From: a virus | IMG/VR virus record: IMGVR_UViG_3300042563_002067 | Coordinates: 1 to 64,000 of that record | DNA: 64,000 nucleotides | Reading direction: 5' to 3' (one strand) | Shown: positions 32,482 to 40,060 of the stretch, piece after piece | How positions within the stretch are numbered: the first letter of the stretch is position 1 | Layout: each line of letters starts with the position of its first letter | Position numbers and translations under genes: made by a program | The notes under the pieces: model-generated | Seen by the model: the letters and a program-made list of their open reading frames with translations, nothing else | Told to the model about the DNA's origin: nothing | The model's database searches: none

Positions 32482-33104
32482 CCTTTAAATCTTTTGATTA
32501 ATTTAATTATAATTTCTTTTAAGGTTGAACTTGAAATTGTGATAATTCCGTAGGATAATAATATTGTGACAATTTTATTAACATCCATAATTGAGAATTT
32601 ACCTTCAGAAATTTGATGAATATAAGGTAATAACGGGATTAAAAACGCAAACCCTAATATATTACTTATTTTAAATAAAGTAATGTTAAGACTTTCCATA
32701 AATTCAAAAAACGTTTCATTCAATTCTTGTGTTTTAGAAAGAGTTACTTCAAACTCACGTTCTAAACCTTTATCTGTAATTTTATCTTTAATTCTCTCAA
32801 TTAATTTTGGACTATTATAGAAGAATGTCGCAATTGCTCCGGTAAGTAATAAACTAATCTCAACATCATTCATAGACGGATATTTCCCTTCAAGGAAATC
32901 ACCAACAGGTCCCATAAGACCACCGATAGACGCTCCGAATGTTAACAAGGCGGCTTTATCTCCACCCATAATTTCTTTAATTTGAGAGGTAATTAATTTA
33001 CCCACATCACTATTTCGTTTTAAAATACTACCAAATTCACGTCCAATTGATTCGTTAAGTAACATTCTTTCTTGTGATTCGGTAATTAAAATATTCATTT
33101 CCAT
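32478..33104 (-). CDS. Membrane protein with ITESQ leader
   Basis: 208 residues; starts at 33104 (MEM...) or at 33098, where the sequence MNILITESQERMLLNESIG matches the leader family better. The ITE-S and LNE sites lie at residues 6-8 and 16-18. Two or three membrane helices follow (about 58-75, 150-170 and 180-197), and a helical charged middle. A leader on a membrane protein suggests it enters the host cell with the DNA and inserts in the inner membrane, for example in exclusion or DNA transfer; this is inference. Confidence 0.65.
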   Translation of the reverse strand: MEMNILITESQERMLLNESIGREFGSILKRNSDVGKLITSQIKEIMGGDKAALLTFGASIGGLMGPVGDFLEGKYPSMNDVEISLLLTGAIATFFYNSPKLIERIKDKITDKGLEREFEVTLSKTQELNETFFEFMESLNITLFKISNILGFAFLIPLLPYIHQISEGKFSIMDVNKIVTILLSYGIITISSSTLKEIIIKLIKRFKG

Positions 33105-33107
33105 AAT

Positions 33108-33115
33108 TATAAATA
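33108..33115 (-). promoter_or_regulatory. Phage promoter motif TATTTATA
   Basis: Just upstream of the minus-strand gene starting at 33104; forms a divergent pair with 33125. Confidence 0.58.
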
Positions 33116-33124
33116 CTTTAATTA

Positions 33125-33132
33125 TATTTATT
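33125..33132 (+). promoter_or_regulatory. Phage promoter motif TATTTATT
   Basis: 22 bases before the ATG at 33155. Confidence 0.5.
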
Positions 33133-33154
33133 GTTATATAACATTTAAAAAAAT

Positions 33155-33730
33155 ATGAATCCAGAATTAAAAAAAGGTGATAGAATAACTCTACTATATA
33201 TGAGAGATGAAAGTTCTATGTTTCCCGGTGATAGTGGGACAGTAACTAGTGTTGACGTAATCTTTGGTGATAAACAATACGGAGTAAAATGGGATAGTGG
33301 AAGTAAATTAGCCTTATTGGCGGATACCGACGCTTGGAAATTAGAAAAAAAACAAATTAAAGAAGATGAATTACAAAAAATGGATGTTCTATATAACAAT
33401 ATTGACGTATTTCGGTTTTTTAAGATGGGGTTTTTATACAAATACTTATTATTAGTTAGAAAGGCTAGTATTGTCAATATGTTTGGTGCGGGGGATTACC
33501 TATGGATGGGTAGAGAAAGAATTAAACACGAATTCAAATACAAAGATATCCCCAATGAAGAGGCTTTTGAAGAAATGTTAGATATGGCGGACCAAGCTCA
33601 AGCTGAAATGATTAATGGTGTGATTGATTATTTGGAAAGTGAGGGGATTGAAGAAGATATGTCAAGTATTAACAAATACTTAAAAAGATTTGCCACTAAA
33701 ATAGTTCAGAACTATATGCACATCGGATAA
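33155..33730 (+). CDS. Protein with SH3-like N-terminal domain
   Basis: 191 residues. Residues 1-60 (KKGDRITLLYMRD...PGDSGTVTSVDVIFGD) resemble a small beta-barrel of the KOW/SH3 or DUF4314 type. The C-terminal 100 residues are helical and acidic. Function unknown. Confidence 0.62.
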   Translation: MNPELKKGDRITLLYMRDESSMFPGDSGTVTSVDVIFGDKQYGVKWDSGSKLALLADTDAWKLEKKQIKEDELQKMDVLYNNIDVFRFFKMGFLYKYLLLVRKASIVNMFGAGDYLWMGRERIKHEFKYKDIPNEEAFEEMLDMADQAQAEMINGVIDYLESEGIEEDMSSINKYLKRFATKIVQNYMHIG

Positions 33731-33745
33731 TTCAATAAACAAATA

Positions 33746-33753
33746 TATTTATA
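33746..33753 (+). promoter_or_regulatory. Phage promoter motif TATTTATA
   Basis: 15 bases before the ATG at 33769. Confidence 0.58.
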
Positions 33754-33768
33754 TACAAAACAAACAAT

Positions 33769-34458
33769 ATGAACGCATATTTTTTTAAAATGACAAACGA
33801 GGAAAGAGATAACATCCTTGACCAACATAAAGAGATTTATGATGGGTATGTAACAAGTTACGTACAACCAGAAAAAGAACAACCATTATATACACAAGAC
33901 TTTGCTAATGATAAAAAAGGACTTAATGTGAATAATAGAGGTGAAGTATCTGCTTATAGTAATTTAAGAATAAATGAAATGAGACACGATGGTAAATCTA
34001 CCGGATTATTTTCTGAAGAAGAACCAAAGGAAGGTCACATATCTCCGGGTAGTCAATTTGAACCTGAAGAATCTTTTGAATCTGAAGATAAAGATGATGA
34101 ATACTATGTTTCATTAGGTGAACAATTAGATATGATTGGTGATGGTGATGATGATTTAGAACACGGAGTATTCGGACACGATGACGAAGATTATTCTGAC
34201 GACGAATATCTACGTAGAAAATCGGGTGAAGGTAGATATTTTGACGATGAAGATGAATTTATGGATTATGATGGGGATGACGCATCAACTTGGCCGGGAG
34301 CTAATTACGGTGACGATGATAATGATGAGTTAGTATTTAACCTTGGTGATAAAATATTTGACGATGAGGATGATATTGATGATGAAGAGGTTGAAGGATT
34401 ATTTGATAATTTAAGAGAATCGTTAGATATGTTTAAAAGATTTACAAAATATAACTAA
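33769..34458 (+). CDS. Very acidic structural-type protein
   Basis: 229 residues. N-terminus MNAYFFKMTNEERDNILDQH then KEIYDGYVTSYVQPEKEQP, followed by long Asp/Glu-rich stretches (ED and DD runs from residue 100 on). Acidic, low-complexity proteins like this often are scaffolds or internal head proteins. It starts an operon with the leader-bearing gene at 34460. Confidence 0.6.
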   Translation: MNAYFFKMTNEERDNILDQHKEIYDGYVTSYVQPEKEQPLYTQDFANDKKGLNVNNRGEVSAYSNLRINEMRHDGKSTGLFSEEEPKEGHISPGSQFEPEESFESEDKDDEYYVSLGEQLDMIGDGDDDLEHGVFGHDDEDYSDDEYLRRKSGEGRYFDDEDEFMDYDGDDASTWPGANYGDDDNDELVFNLGDKIFDDEDDIDDEEVEGLFDNLRESLDMFKRFTKYN

Positions 34459-34459
34459 T

Positions 34460-34726
34460 ATGAAAAAAGTAATTAAATTAAAAGAAAGTGATTTAATTAA
34501 CATCATAAGACGTGTTATTAAAGAACAAGAGGTGGAAGAAGATAGATTAGATTTTGAAAAAATGTCAGATGAAGAATTACACTCATTACATCCACACATT
34601 AAAAAACACCCAAGACATTTTAAAAATTTCTCACCTACATCTGAATATTTAGGTTGGAAAGGTGAAGTGTCTAAAAGAAATATTTATAAGCAAAGAGGAA
34701 AATTCCACGACGCATTTGACAAATAA
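34460..34726 (+). CDS. Small leader-bearing protein
   Basis: 88 residues. MKKVIKLKESDLINIIRRVI continues KEQ, a clear leader ending in an [IL]xE-Q site at residues 20-23. The mature part (about 65 residues) is charged and helical. One base from the preceding gene. Confidence 0.65.
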   Translation: MKKVIKLKESDLINIIRRVIKEQEVEEDRLDFEKMSDEELHSLHPHIKKHPRHFKNFSPTSEYLGWKGEVSKRNIYKQRGKFHDAFDK

Positions 34727-34738
34727 AAATAGATTACG

Positions 34739-35047
34739 ATGGAAATTAAAGATTTAGAATCATTTTATATAAATGAATCGTCTCAAACTTTAGATGTTAC
34801 ATTTAGAATATTATCAGATAATGATGATGAAATTAGAGCTGACCAAATAGATTTATCCGAAACAAAAACATTCGGGTATAATTTTTCAAAAGACGATACC
34901 GATGATTTATGGGACGAAGATGACGATGAAGATTATTTTGACACCTACGGTGAAGAATTTGATATGGATGAAGAAGAAATGATATCATTTTTAAATGAGT
35001 ATTATTTAATATATCCAAATAGATTACCAAATACACAATTATATTAA
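34739..35047 (+). CDS. Acidic hypothetical protein
   Basis: 102 residues, MEIKDLESFYINESSQTLDV. An INE-S occurs at residues 11-14 but is not in the leader layout. Asp/Glu-rich C-terminal half. Function unknown. Confidence 0.6.
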   Translation: MEIKDLESFYINESSQTLDVTFRILSDNDDEIRADQIDLSETKTFGYNFSKDDTDDLWDEDDDEDYFDTYGEEFDMDEEEMISFLNEYYLIYPNRLPNTQLY

Positions 35048-35052
35048 AAAAA

Positions 35053-35745
35053 ATGAAAAAAATTATTTTAACTATTATTGCAGCTACTATGTTACTTAGT
35101 TGTAATTCAAAAACAAAAACAGAAACTGTAGAAGATATTAAATCTGATAAAATTGTTAAGTTACACCAAGGGTCTTTTGCCTTTTGTGGGGCATCAGCGG
35201 CGGTTCCTACGGGAAGAAAGATTGTTGTTCAAGGTGTGGTATATGATGAAGGATGTGCAATATGTCCTGTATTAGAAGGTCCATCTCTTTCTAATTTAGC
35301 AATGAAAGGTGAAAGTGGAACTTATGGAAAGTTCAATGTGGATAAAAACTTCCAAACACCTGATGGGACTAACAAAACCGTATGGTCTCTATTTTGGTAT
35401 TATGATTCAAGTACAACTATACCACAATTTAATCCTGAAACTAAAAAGTGGGAATTATTACCACCTGTAAATCGTTCATTTGTAATTAATTTAGATTCTC
35501 CAAGTACAAGTGAAAGTAATATGTTCGCAATGCCGGGTGTAATTATTGATACAACTGATACAGGTATTGTGTTAGCTAAAGTATATGGACCACTTAATGA
35601 AGCAGCAGTTCCATTACGTAAAGCAGTTCCTGTTAAAAATGGACAGACTTCGGTTACCGCAGCTAAAGAAGGATTCCCTTATCCTGTTGGAACACCAATT
35701 CCGGTTGCTGAGTATAGTAAAGAACTTCAGAAAAAAGAAAAATAA
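35053..35745 (+). CDS. Lipoprotein
   Basis: 230 residues. Signal peptide with LLSC lipobox (Cys at about 17). The mature protein has FAFCGASAAVPTG and a CAICPVLEG segment and repeated beta strands. Probably attached to the host outer membrane, perhaps in superinfection exclusion; this is inference. Family not recognised. Confidence 0.68.
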   Translation: MKKIILTIIAATMLLSCNSKTKTETVEDIKSDKIVKLHQGSFAFCGASAAVPTGRKIVVQGVVYDEGCAICPVLEGPSLSNLAMKGESGTYGKFNVDKNFQTPDGTNKTVWSLFWYYDSSTTIPQFNPETKKWELLPPVNRSFVINLDSPSTSESNMFAMPGVIIDTTDTGIVLAKVYGPLNEAAVPLRKAVPVKNGQTSVTAAKEGFPYPVGTPIPVAEYSKELQKKEK

Positions 35746-35750
35746 TAAAT

Positions 35751-35777
35751 AACCCCTCCGTTAAGAGGGGTTTTTTT
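35751..35777 (+). terminator. Intrinsic terminator, bidirectional
   Basis: AACCCCTC / GAGGGGTT stem with T-tract, between convergent genes. Confidence 0.88.
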
Positions 35778-36282
35778 ATGGTCCTACACGAGTTAATTGT
35801 AGTGTTACAATCTGATTTGGTCCTGAACTTGAATAAGGCCATAATCCGGTGGTTTGAAGGGTTATACTTTCAACACCATCATCAAGGATTTTAAACGTCC
35901 TAACACTCCCGTTAACCTGAAATTGGAGATAACCCAAGTCATATATGTTATTGTGTCCTACAATGGAGTAAAAATACTTTCTTTGCCAAGTTGTTGTTCC
36001 TCCACCGGTTTGTATTGGGTAAAATGATATAACACTATAATCTAAATGCCATCTTGTAAACCCTACTTGGATATCATCTAAAGGAAATATATCATATGTG
36101 TTAACATAATGTGAACCCGGATTATATATTGTTCCACTTAAGTTTGTGGTATTCTCCGTACTTACCACAGTAATCTTACTAATGACGTATTCACCACTTA
36201 ACGATAATAATGTTGGTTCTTGATATACTTCACAAGAACTCATTGTTAACAAAGTCAACAATAATAATAGTAATTTCTTCAT
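35776..36282 (-). CDS. Lipoprotein
   Basis: 168 residues with an LLLLLLTLLTMSSC lipobox (Cys about 17). The mature domain is beta-rich, and its composition (Thr, Gly, Tyr) resembles the lipoprotein at 2051. Probably envelope-localised; function unknown. Confidence 0.68.
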   Translation of the reverse strand: MKKLLLLLLTLLTMSSCEVYQEPTLLSLSGEYVISKITVVSTENTTNLSGTIYNPGSHYVNTYDIFPLDDIQVGFTRWHLDYSVISFYPIQTGGGTTTWQRKYFYSIVGHNNIYDLGYLQFQVNGSVRTFKILDDGVESITLQTTGLWPYSSSGPNQIVTLQLTRVGP

Positions 36283-36329
36283 AGCAGTTTATTTTTACAA
36301 ATATATTACTTTTTTATTGAATATCAAAA

Positions 36330-36338
36330 TATTTATTA
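36330..36338 (+). promoter_or_regulatory. Phage promoter motif TATTTATTA
   Basis: Three bases before the ATG at 36342. Confidence 0.55.
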
Positions 36339-36341
36339 CAT

Positions 36342-36581
36342 ATGAGAACAGATATTGATTATATTATTTCCTTAATGAAGGAATATACCCCAAAAACTGA
36401 CGGTGAATTGGGTGAACAGGAATCCGCACCTGCGGCAGGAGGTGGTGGAGGTGGTAACACTAATGCTAGAGGTAGAAAATGGGAAACCGGACTAACAAGA
36501 GGTCCGGCTAATATGTTGGGGTTAAAAGGTGAAAAGTGGGGAACCGGATTATCTAGAGGTCACGCAAACCCTGTTCCTTAA
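36342..36581 (+). CDS. Small Gly-rich leader-bearing protein with repeats
   Basis: 79 residues. Leader-like start MRTDIDYIISLMKEYTPKTD ending GELGEQ, then a Gly tract, then a tandem repeat: KWETGLTRGPAN and KWGTGLSRGHAN. Probably a small particle protein exposed after leader removal. Confidence 0.6.
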   Translation: MRTDIDYIISLMKEYTPKTDGELGEQESAPAAGGGGGGNTNARGRKWETGLTRGPANMLGLKGEKWGTGLSRGHANPVP

Positions 36582-36594
36582 GTTATCGTTATAA

Positions 36595-36819
36595 TTACAT
36601 TGGGGTTTCGTCAAACTTTTTTTCAAATTCGTCAAACATAGGAGTTAGATAATTATCTGCAAATTCACACATACTTAATAATTGTTCTGATGAATAAGAT
36701 GTTTTATCTGACATATAATATATTTCAACATCTAAAATTATTTCACTATCAATTATTTGTTTCACACTTTTACAAGTTAGAGTTATTACCGATTCATTAA
36801 TTTTATATTTCATAATCAT
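36595..36819 (-). CDS. Small hypothetical protein
   Basis: 74 residues, MIMKYKINESVITLTCKSVK; an INE-S appears at residues 7-10. Beta then helical. It has a host-type promoter on its strand (36833-36864). Function unknown. Confidence 0.6.
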   Translation of the reverse strand: MIMKYKINESVITLTCKSVKQIIDSEIILDVEIYYMSDKTSYSSEQLLSMCEFADNYLTPMFDEFEKKFDETPM

Positions 36820-36832
36820 TTATTTTATTTTA

Positions 36833-36864
36833 CAAAGGTATTATTATTTTTTTTGATTAACAAA
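36833..36864 (-). promoter_or_regulatory. Host-type promoter TTTG-N20-TACCTTTG
   Basis: On the minus strand: -33 TTTG (complement of 36861-36864) and -7 TACCTTTG (complement of 36833-36840), spacing 20. Drives the gene starting at 36819. Confidence 0.65.
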
Positions 36865-36865
36865 C

Positions 36866-36873
36866 TATTTATA
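36866..36873 (+). promoter_or_regulatory. Phage promoter motif TATTTATA
   Basis: 31 bases before the ATG at 36905; overlaps nothing else except the divergent host-type promoter region. Confidence 0.58.
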
Positions 36874-36904
36874 ATAAAAATTAAATTAAAGATAAAACAT
36901 AATT

Positions 36905-38329
36905 ATGACCACAACTTACTCAATTAATGAGGGGAACTACGCTCTAAACAGGGTTCTTCTTATGATGCAATACGAATTGGGTAAAACATTGGATGAACAA
37001 AAAATACCTACTGATAAGGATATAAAAAAATTTAAAGATAATGAGCGTTACAATAACACTCAAAAATTTGTAGATAATACGGCAGTTTCATTTCGAGGAC
37101 CTGATGGTAAACAAATATCGACAGCAACATTCCCAAAAGTTAATTTATCTAATGAACAATTAATATCCGGTATTGAAAAAATTTGGGTTAACTGGGACCA
37201 CGACACCTCCGGTTATGTTGAAATAGGGTTAACAGGTGCTGGGTTTTTATTAGCTCTAACAGGTGTTGGAGCACCTTTAGGAGCGGTCTTAATCGCTGCG
37301 GGTACGGCTGTGGGTATTGCTGACGCGATAAAATATTATGATGAAAATAATCCTTACATGGGAACTATGATGTTAGCGTTACAGTTAATACCGGGTGGGG
37401 AGTTGGTAGGTATTTTAGCAAAAAATTCTGCGAAATTTGCCAAATATTACCCTAAATTTGTTAAAATTATTGAGAAATTAAGTAAAAATAAAGTAATAAC
37501 TGATGTTGAAGGTAAAATTTTTGAATGGGGTACTAAACTATTTAATAAACACTTACCTACAATAGCTAAATTACTTAGAAAACATTCGTTTAAAGCATTA
37601 TCATTAAAATTAAAAAGAGAAAAATCATCAATTGTTTTACGGACAATTGTAAGCCTTTTACATTTTGGATTAAAAAAGACCCCTTCTTTTATAGGAAATT
37701 TAATTATTAAGATAGGTAGAGTATCAATTACGGTCGACCAATTATGGACGTTAATGTCAACACCTGACAGTTGGAGAGAAAAAATGAGAGACAAAGGTGA
37801 ATTTTCTAAAATTTTAGATATGTTATACGATGGAACATTAACTGATTCTGTCAAAGAAGGTTTATGGATTGTATGGCAAAAAATATTAGGTAATGACGTT
37901 AATGAAGATATTAATGAGGAGTTAATAAACGAAATGGAATCTCAAATGGATAAATATGATGAAAATTTTGAATTATCAAAAATTCCAATTAGTGATAAGG
38001 TCATACCAAATAGATGGGAAAAAATTAATAAAACAAATAACCAACCCGTAAAAACTACATCAGTTACTTTTAACGATGTGATTAAAGGAACTCAAACAAT
38101 TAAAAAAGGAGATAAAGGGAATGTTGTTAGAGAAATACAAAATATGTTATCTTCAATAGGATATTATTTAGGTGATTCCGGAAAACAAACCAACGGAGTT
38201 GATGGAGATTTTGGAACATCAACAGAAACTGTAGTTAAATATTTTCAAATAGAAAATAACTTAAACGAAACTGGTGTGGTTGATAAGATAACCGCTAATA
38301 AGTTAAAAGAAAAATATGATGAAAGATAA
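36905..38329 (+). CDS. Leader-bearing protein with C-terminal peptidoglycan-binding domain
   Basis: 474 residues. Leader MTTTYSINEGNYALNRVLLM ending GKTLDEQ at about residue 33, with INE and LDE sites. A Gly/Ala-rich hydrophobic region (about 110-150, GLTGAGFLLALTGVGAPLGA) suggests membrane insertion. The C-terminal 75 residues (IKKGDKGNVVREIQNMLSSI, DGDFGTSTETVVKYFQ) are a PG_binding_1 domain. This combination fits a virion protein used in wall penetration or DNA entry. It starts a three-gene operon. Confidence 0.7.
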   Translation: MTTTYSINEGNYALNRVLLMMQYELGKTLDEQKIPTDKDIKKFKDNERYNNTQKFVDNTAVSFRGPDGKQISTATFPKVNLSNEQLISGIEKIWVNWDHDTSGYVEIGLTGAGFLLALTGVGAPLGAVLIAAGTAVGIADAIKYYDENNPYMGTMMLALQLIPGGELVGILAKNSAKFAKYYPKFVKIIEKLSKNKVITDVEGKIFEWGTKLFNKHLPTIAKLLRKHSFKALSLKLKREKSSIVLRTIVSLLHFGLKKTPSFIGNLIIKIGRVSITVDQLWTLMSTPDSWREKMRDKGEFSKILDMLYDGTLTDSVKEGLWIVWQKILGNDVNEDINEELINEMESQMDKYDENFELSKIPISDKVIPNRWEKINKTNNQPVKTTSVTFNDVIKGTQTIKKGDKGNVVREIQNMLSSIGYYLGDSGKQTNGVDGDFGTSTETVVKYFQIENNLNETGVVDKITANKLKEKYDER

Positions 38330-40058
38330 AAAAATATTAACTGAAATAAATCGTATCAAAGAAATAATGGGTGTTCGTTTATTAACTGAACAACCACAGG
38401 TATTTGATAATATACTTACGTCTTTAGTTAAATTATCTAAAGGAGGGTTAAAATCAAAAATTACCAAATTAATGAGTAAACCAAATATAAGTGGTGTTGA
38501 ATTTAGAAATTTGATTGACGAAATTAAACTTATGAGAAACGTTGATAGTGGTTTAATTACGTTAATTAATAAATTTGAAAAAAGTATTGTAGATAAGGCT
38601 TCATCTACTAAGTATTCAAATCACATAACAAAAAGATTATCTGATGGTGCTACCGAATCTGAAATAACAAATGAAATACTATCTGATTTAAACTCGGTTT
38701 ATGGTGACTTTATTAACGCTAAAATATTAGATGATTTTAAATTAAAACTATCTAAAAAAATTGATACTATACAACAAAAAATTAATCCACCTGAACCAGT
38801 ACCTCCAACACCACCACCTCCACCAAACCCTAGTCCAATTAATAATAATAGTATTCCTAATATTGAAAAAACTTGGAACGAAGTTACTGATTCAATACCG
38901 GATGAAACAATAAATAAAATAAGTGGAAGATATGGGAAACGATGGTCGTCAATATTAGAACGACTAAAAACTACTGTATCGGTACCGTTTAAAACTAGTT
39001 TACGATTACAAAATGAAATTATTGAAGATTTTGGTATTTGGAAATTGGCGAAACCAAATGAAAAACCTATTATTAAAAATAAAATTATAGCCAAATTAAA
39101 GTCGTTAGAAACTTCTCAAAATAATATTTTAGAGGCTACTAATTCATGGATAGAAAAAGAAATAAGACCTAAAGCGGCGACAGACCCTTTAATTCGTGAA
39201 TTTTATAACAAAATAAAAAATAAAGAAGGGTGGGGTAAAATAAAAATGTTAGAAAATGTTTATAATTCTATAAACATTGCTATGAAAGATATTTTGGATA
39301 ATGGAAAAAACTTGAACAAGGCTTATTTAAAAGTTTTAGTTAAACCTGTTACTATACCGATAAATATTATGTCAGCTATCGTCAATAAAATTTGGGGTAA
39401 AAATTTAAACATGTTAGGTAAATTAACTCCGGAACAAGTTACGGCTTTTAAAAATTGGTTTTTAACAACAAATCCTGCTGGTGTAAAAGGTGTGAGATTA
39501 GCGTTTAAAGATAATGGAATAATAGGGGGTATGACTTATGTAGGTTTCCAAGCGTTATATAGATATCTTTGGGTTTCTACTATGATTGGGATTTTTAGAA
39601 CTGTAGGGGCTTTAGCAACTGAAGGTATTGATTTAGTTGCTGACACCGAAATGTCTGATAATAAAATACTTAATTTTCTTTTTGGTACTAAAGATTTTGA
39701 TGAATTAAATAAAAAATTTAAAGAAGACCCTAACAAGTCAGATTATGAATACGCGGAAACTCTATTAGAAATGATGGTTAAACAAAGTGAACCTTTTAGA
39801 CAATGGGTAGGAATGTGGCCGTTAGGTAAAGTTATTCAAGTAGTTAGGGAGGCAATTAAAGCAACTCAAAATGGTACTCTTGATGAAGAAGTGAAAAAAC
39901 TTGAAGAAGAAGCTAAAACATCTGAAAAAGAATTAGAGCAAGCGACAGGTAAATCAGTTGAAGAAATTTTAGATAATAAACCAATACCGGCACCGAAAGA
40001 TAATGATACCATTATAACTCCGGACCAAGAGAAAAAAGCTAACGACTCAAATTATTAA
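38316..40058 (+). CDS. Large leader-bearing protein
   Basis: 580 residues; ATG at 38316 or 38319. Leader KDKKILTEINRIKEIMGVRL then LTEQ, with ILTE and LLTE-Q sites. A Pro-rich linker near residues 150-170 (PPEPVPPTPPPPPNPSP) divides helical domains; a hydrophobic helix lies near 405-430. C-terminal charged helix and Pro/Asp tail. Overlaps the previous gene by 14 bases. Probably an internal or injected virion protein. Confidence 0.65.
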   Translation: MMKDKKILTEINRIKEIMGVRLLTEQPQVFDNILTSLVKLSKGGLKSKITKLMSKPNISGVEFRNLIDEIKLMRNVDSGLITLINKFEKSIVDKASSTKYSNHITKRLSDGATESEITNEILSDLNSVYGDFINAKILDDFKLKLSKKIDTIQQKINPPEPVPPTPPPPPNPSPINNNSIPNIEKTWNEVTDSIPDETINKISGRYGKRWSSILERLKTTVSVPFKTSLRLQNEIIEDFGIWKLAKPNEKPIIKNKIIAKLKSLETSQNNILEATNSWIEKEIRPKAATDPLIREFYNKIKNKEGWGKIKMLENVYNSINIAMKDILDNGKNLNKAYLKVLVKPVTIPINIMSAIVNKIWGKNLNMLGKLTPEQVTAFKNWFLTTNPAGVKGVRLAFKDNGIIGGMTYVGFQALYRYLWVSTMIGIFRTVGALATEGIDLVADTEMSDNKILNFLFGTKDFDELNKKFKEDPNKSDYEYAETLLEMMVKQSEPFRQWVGMWPLGKVIQVVREAIKATQNGTLDEEVKKLEEEAKTSEKELEQATGKSVEEILDNKPIPAPKDNDTIITPDQEKKANDSNY

Positions 40059-40060
40059 TT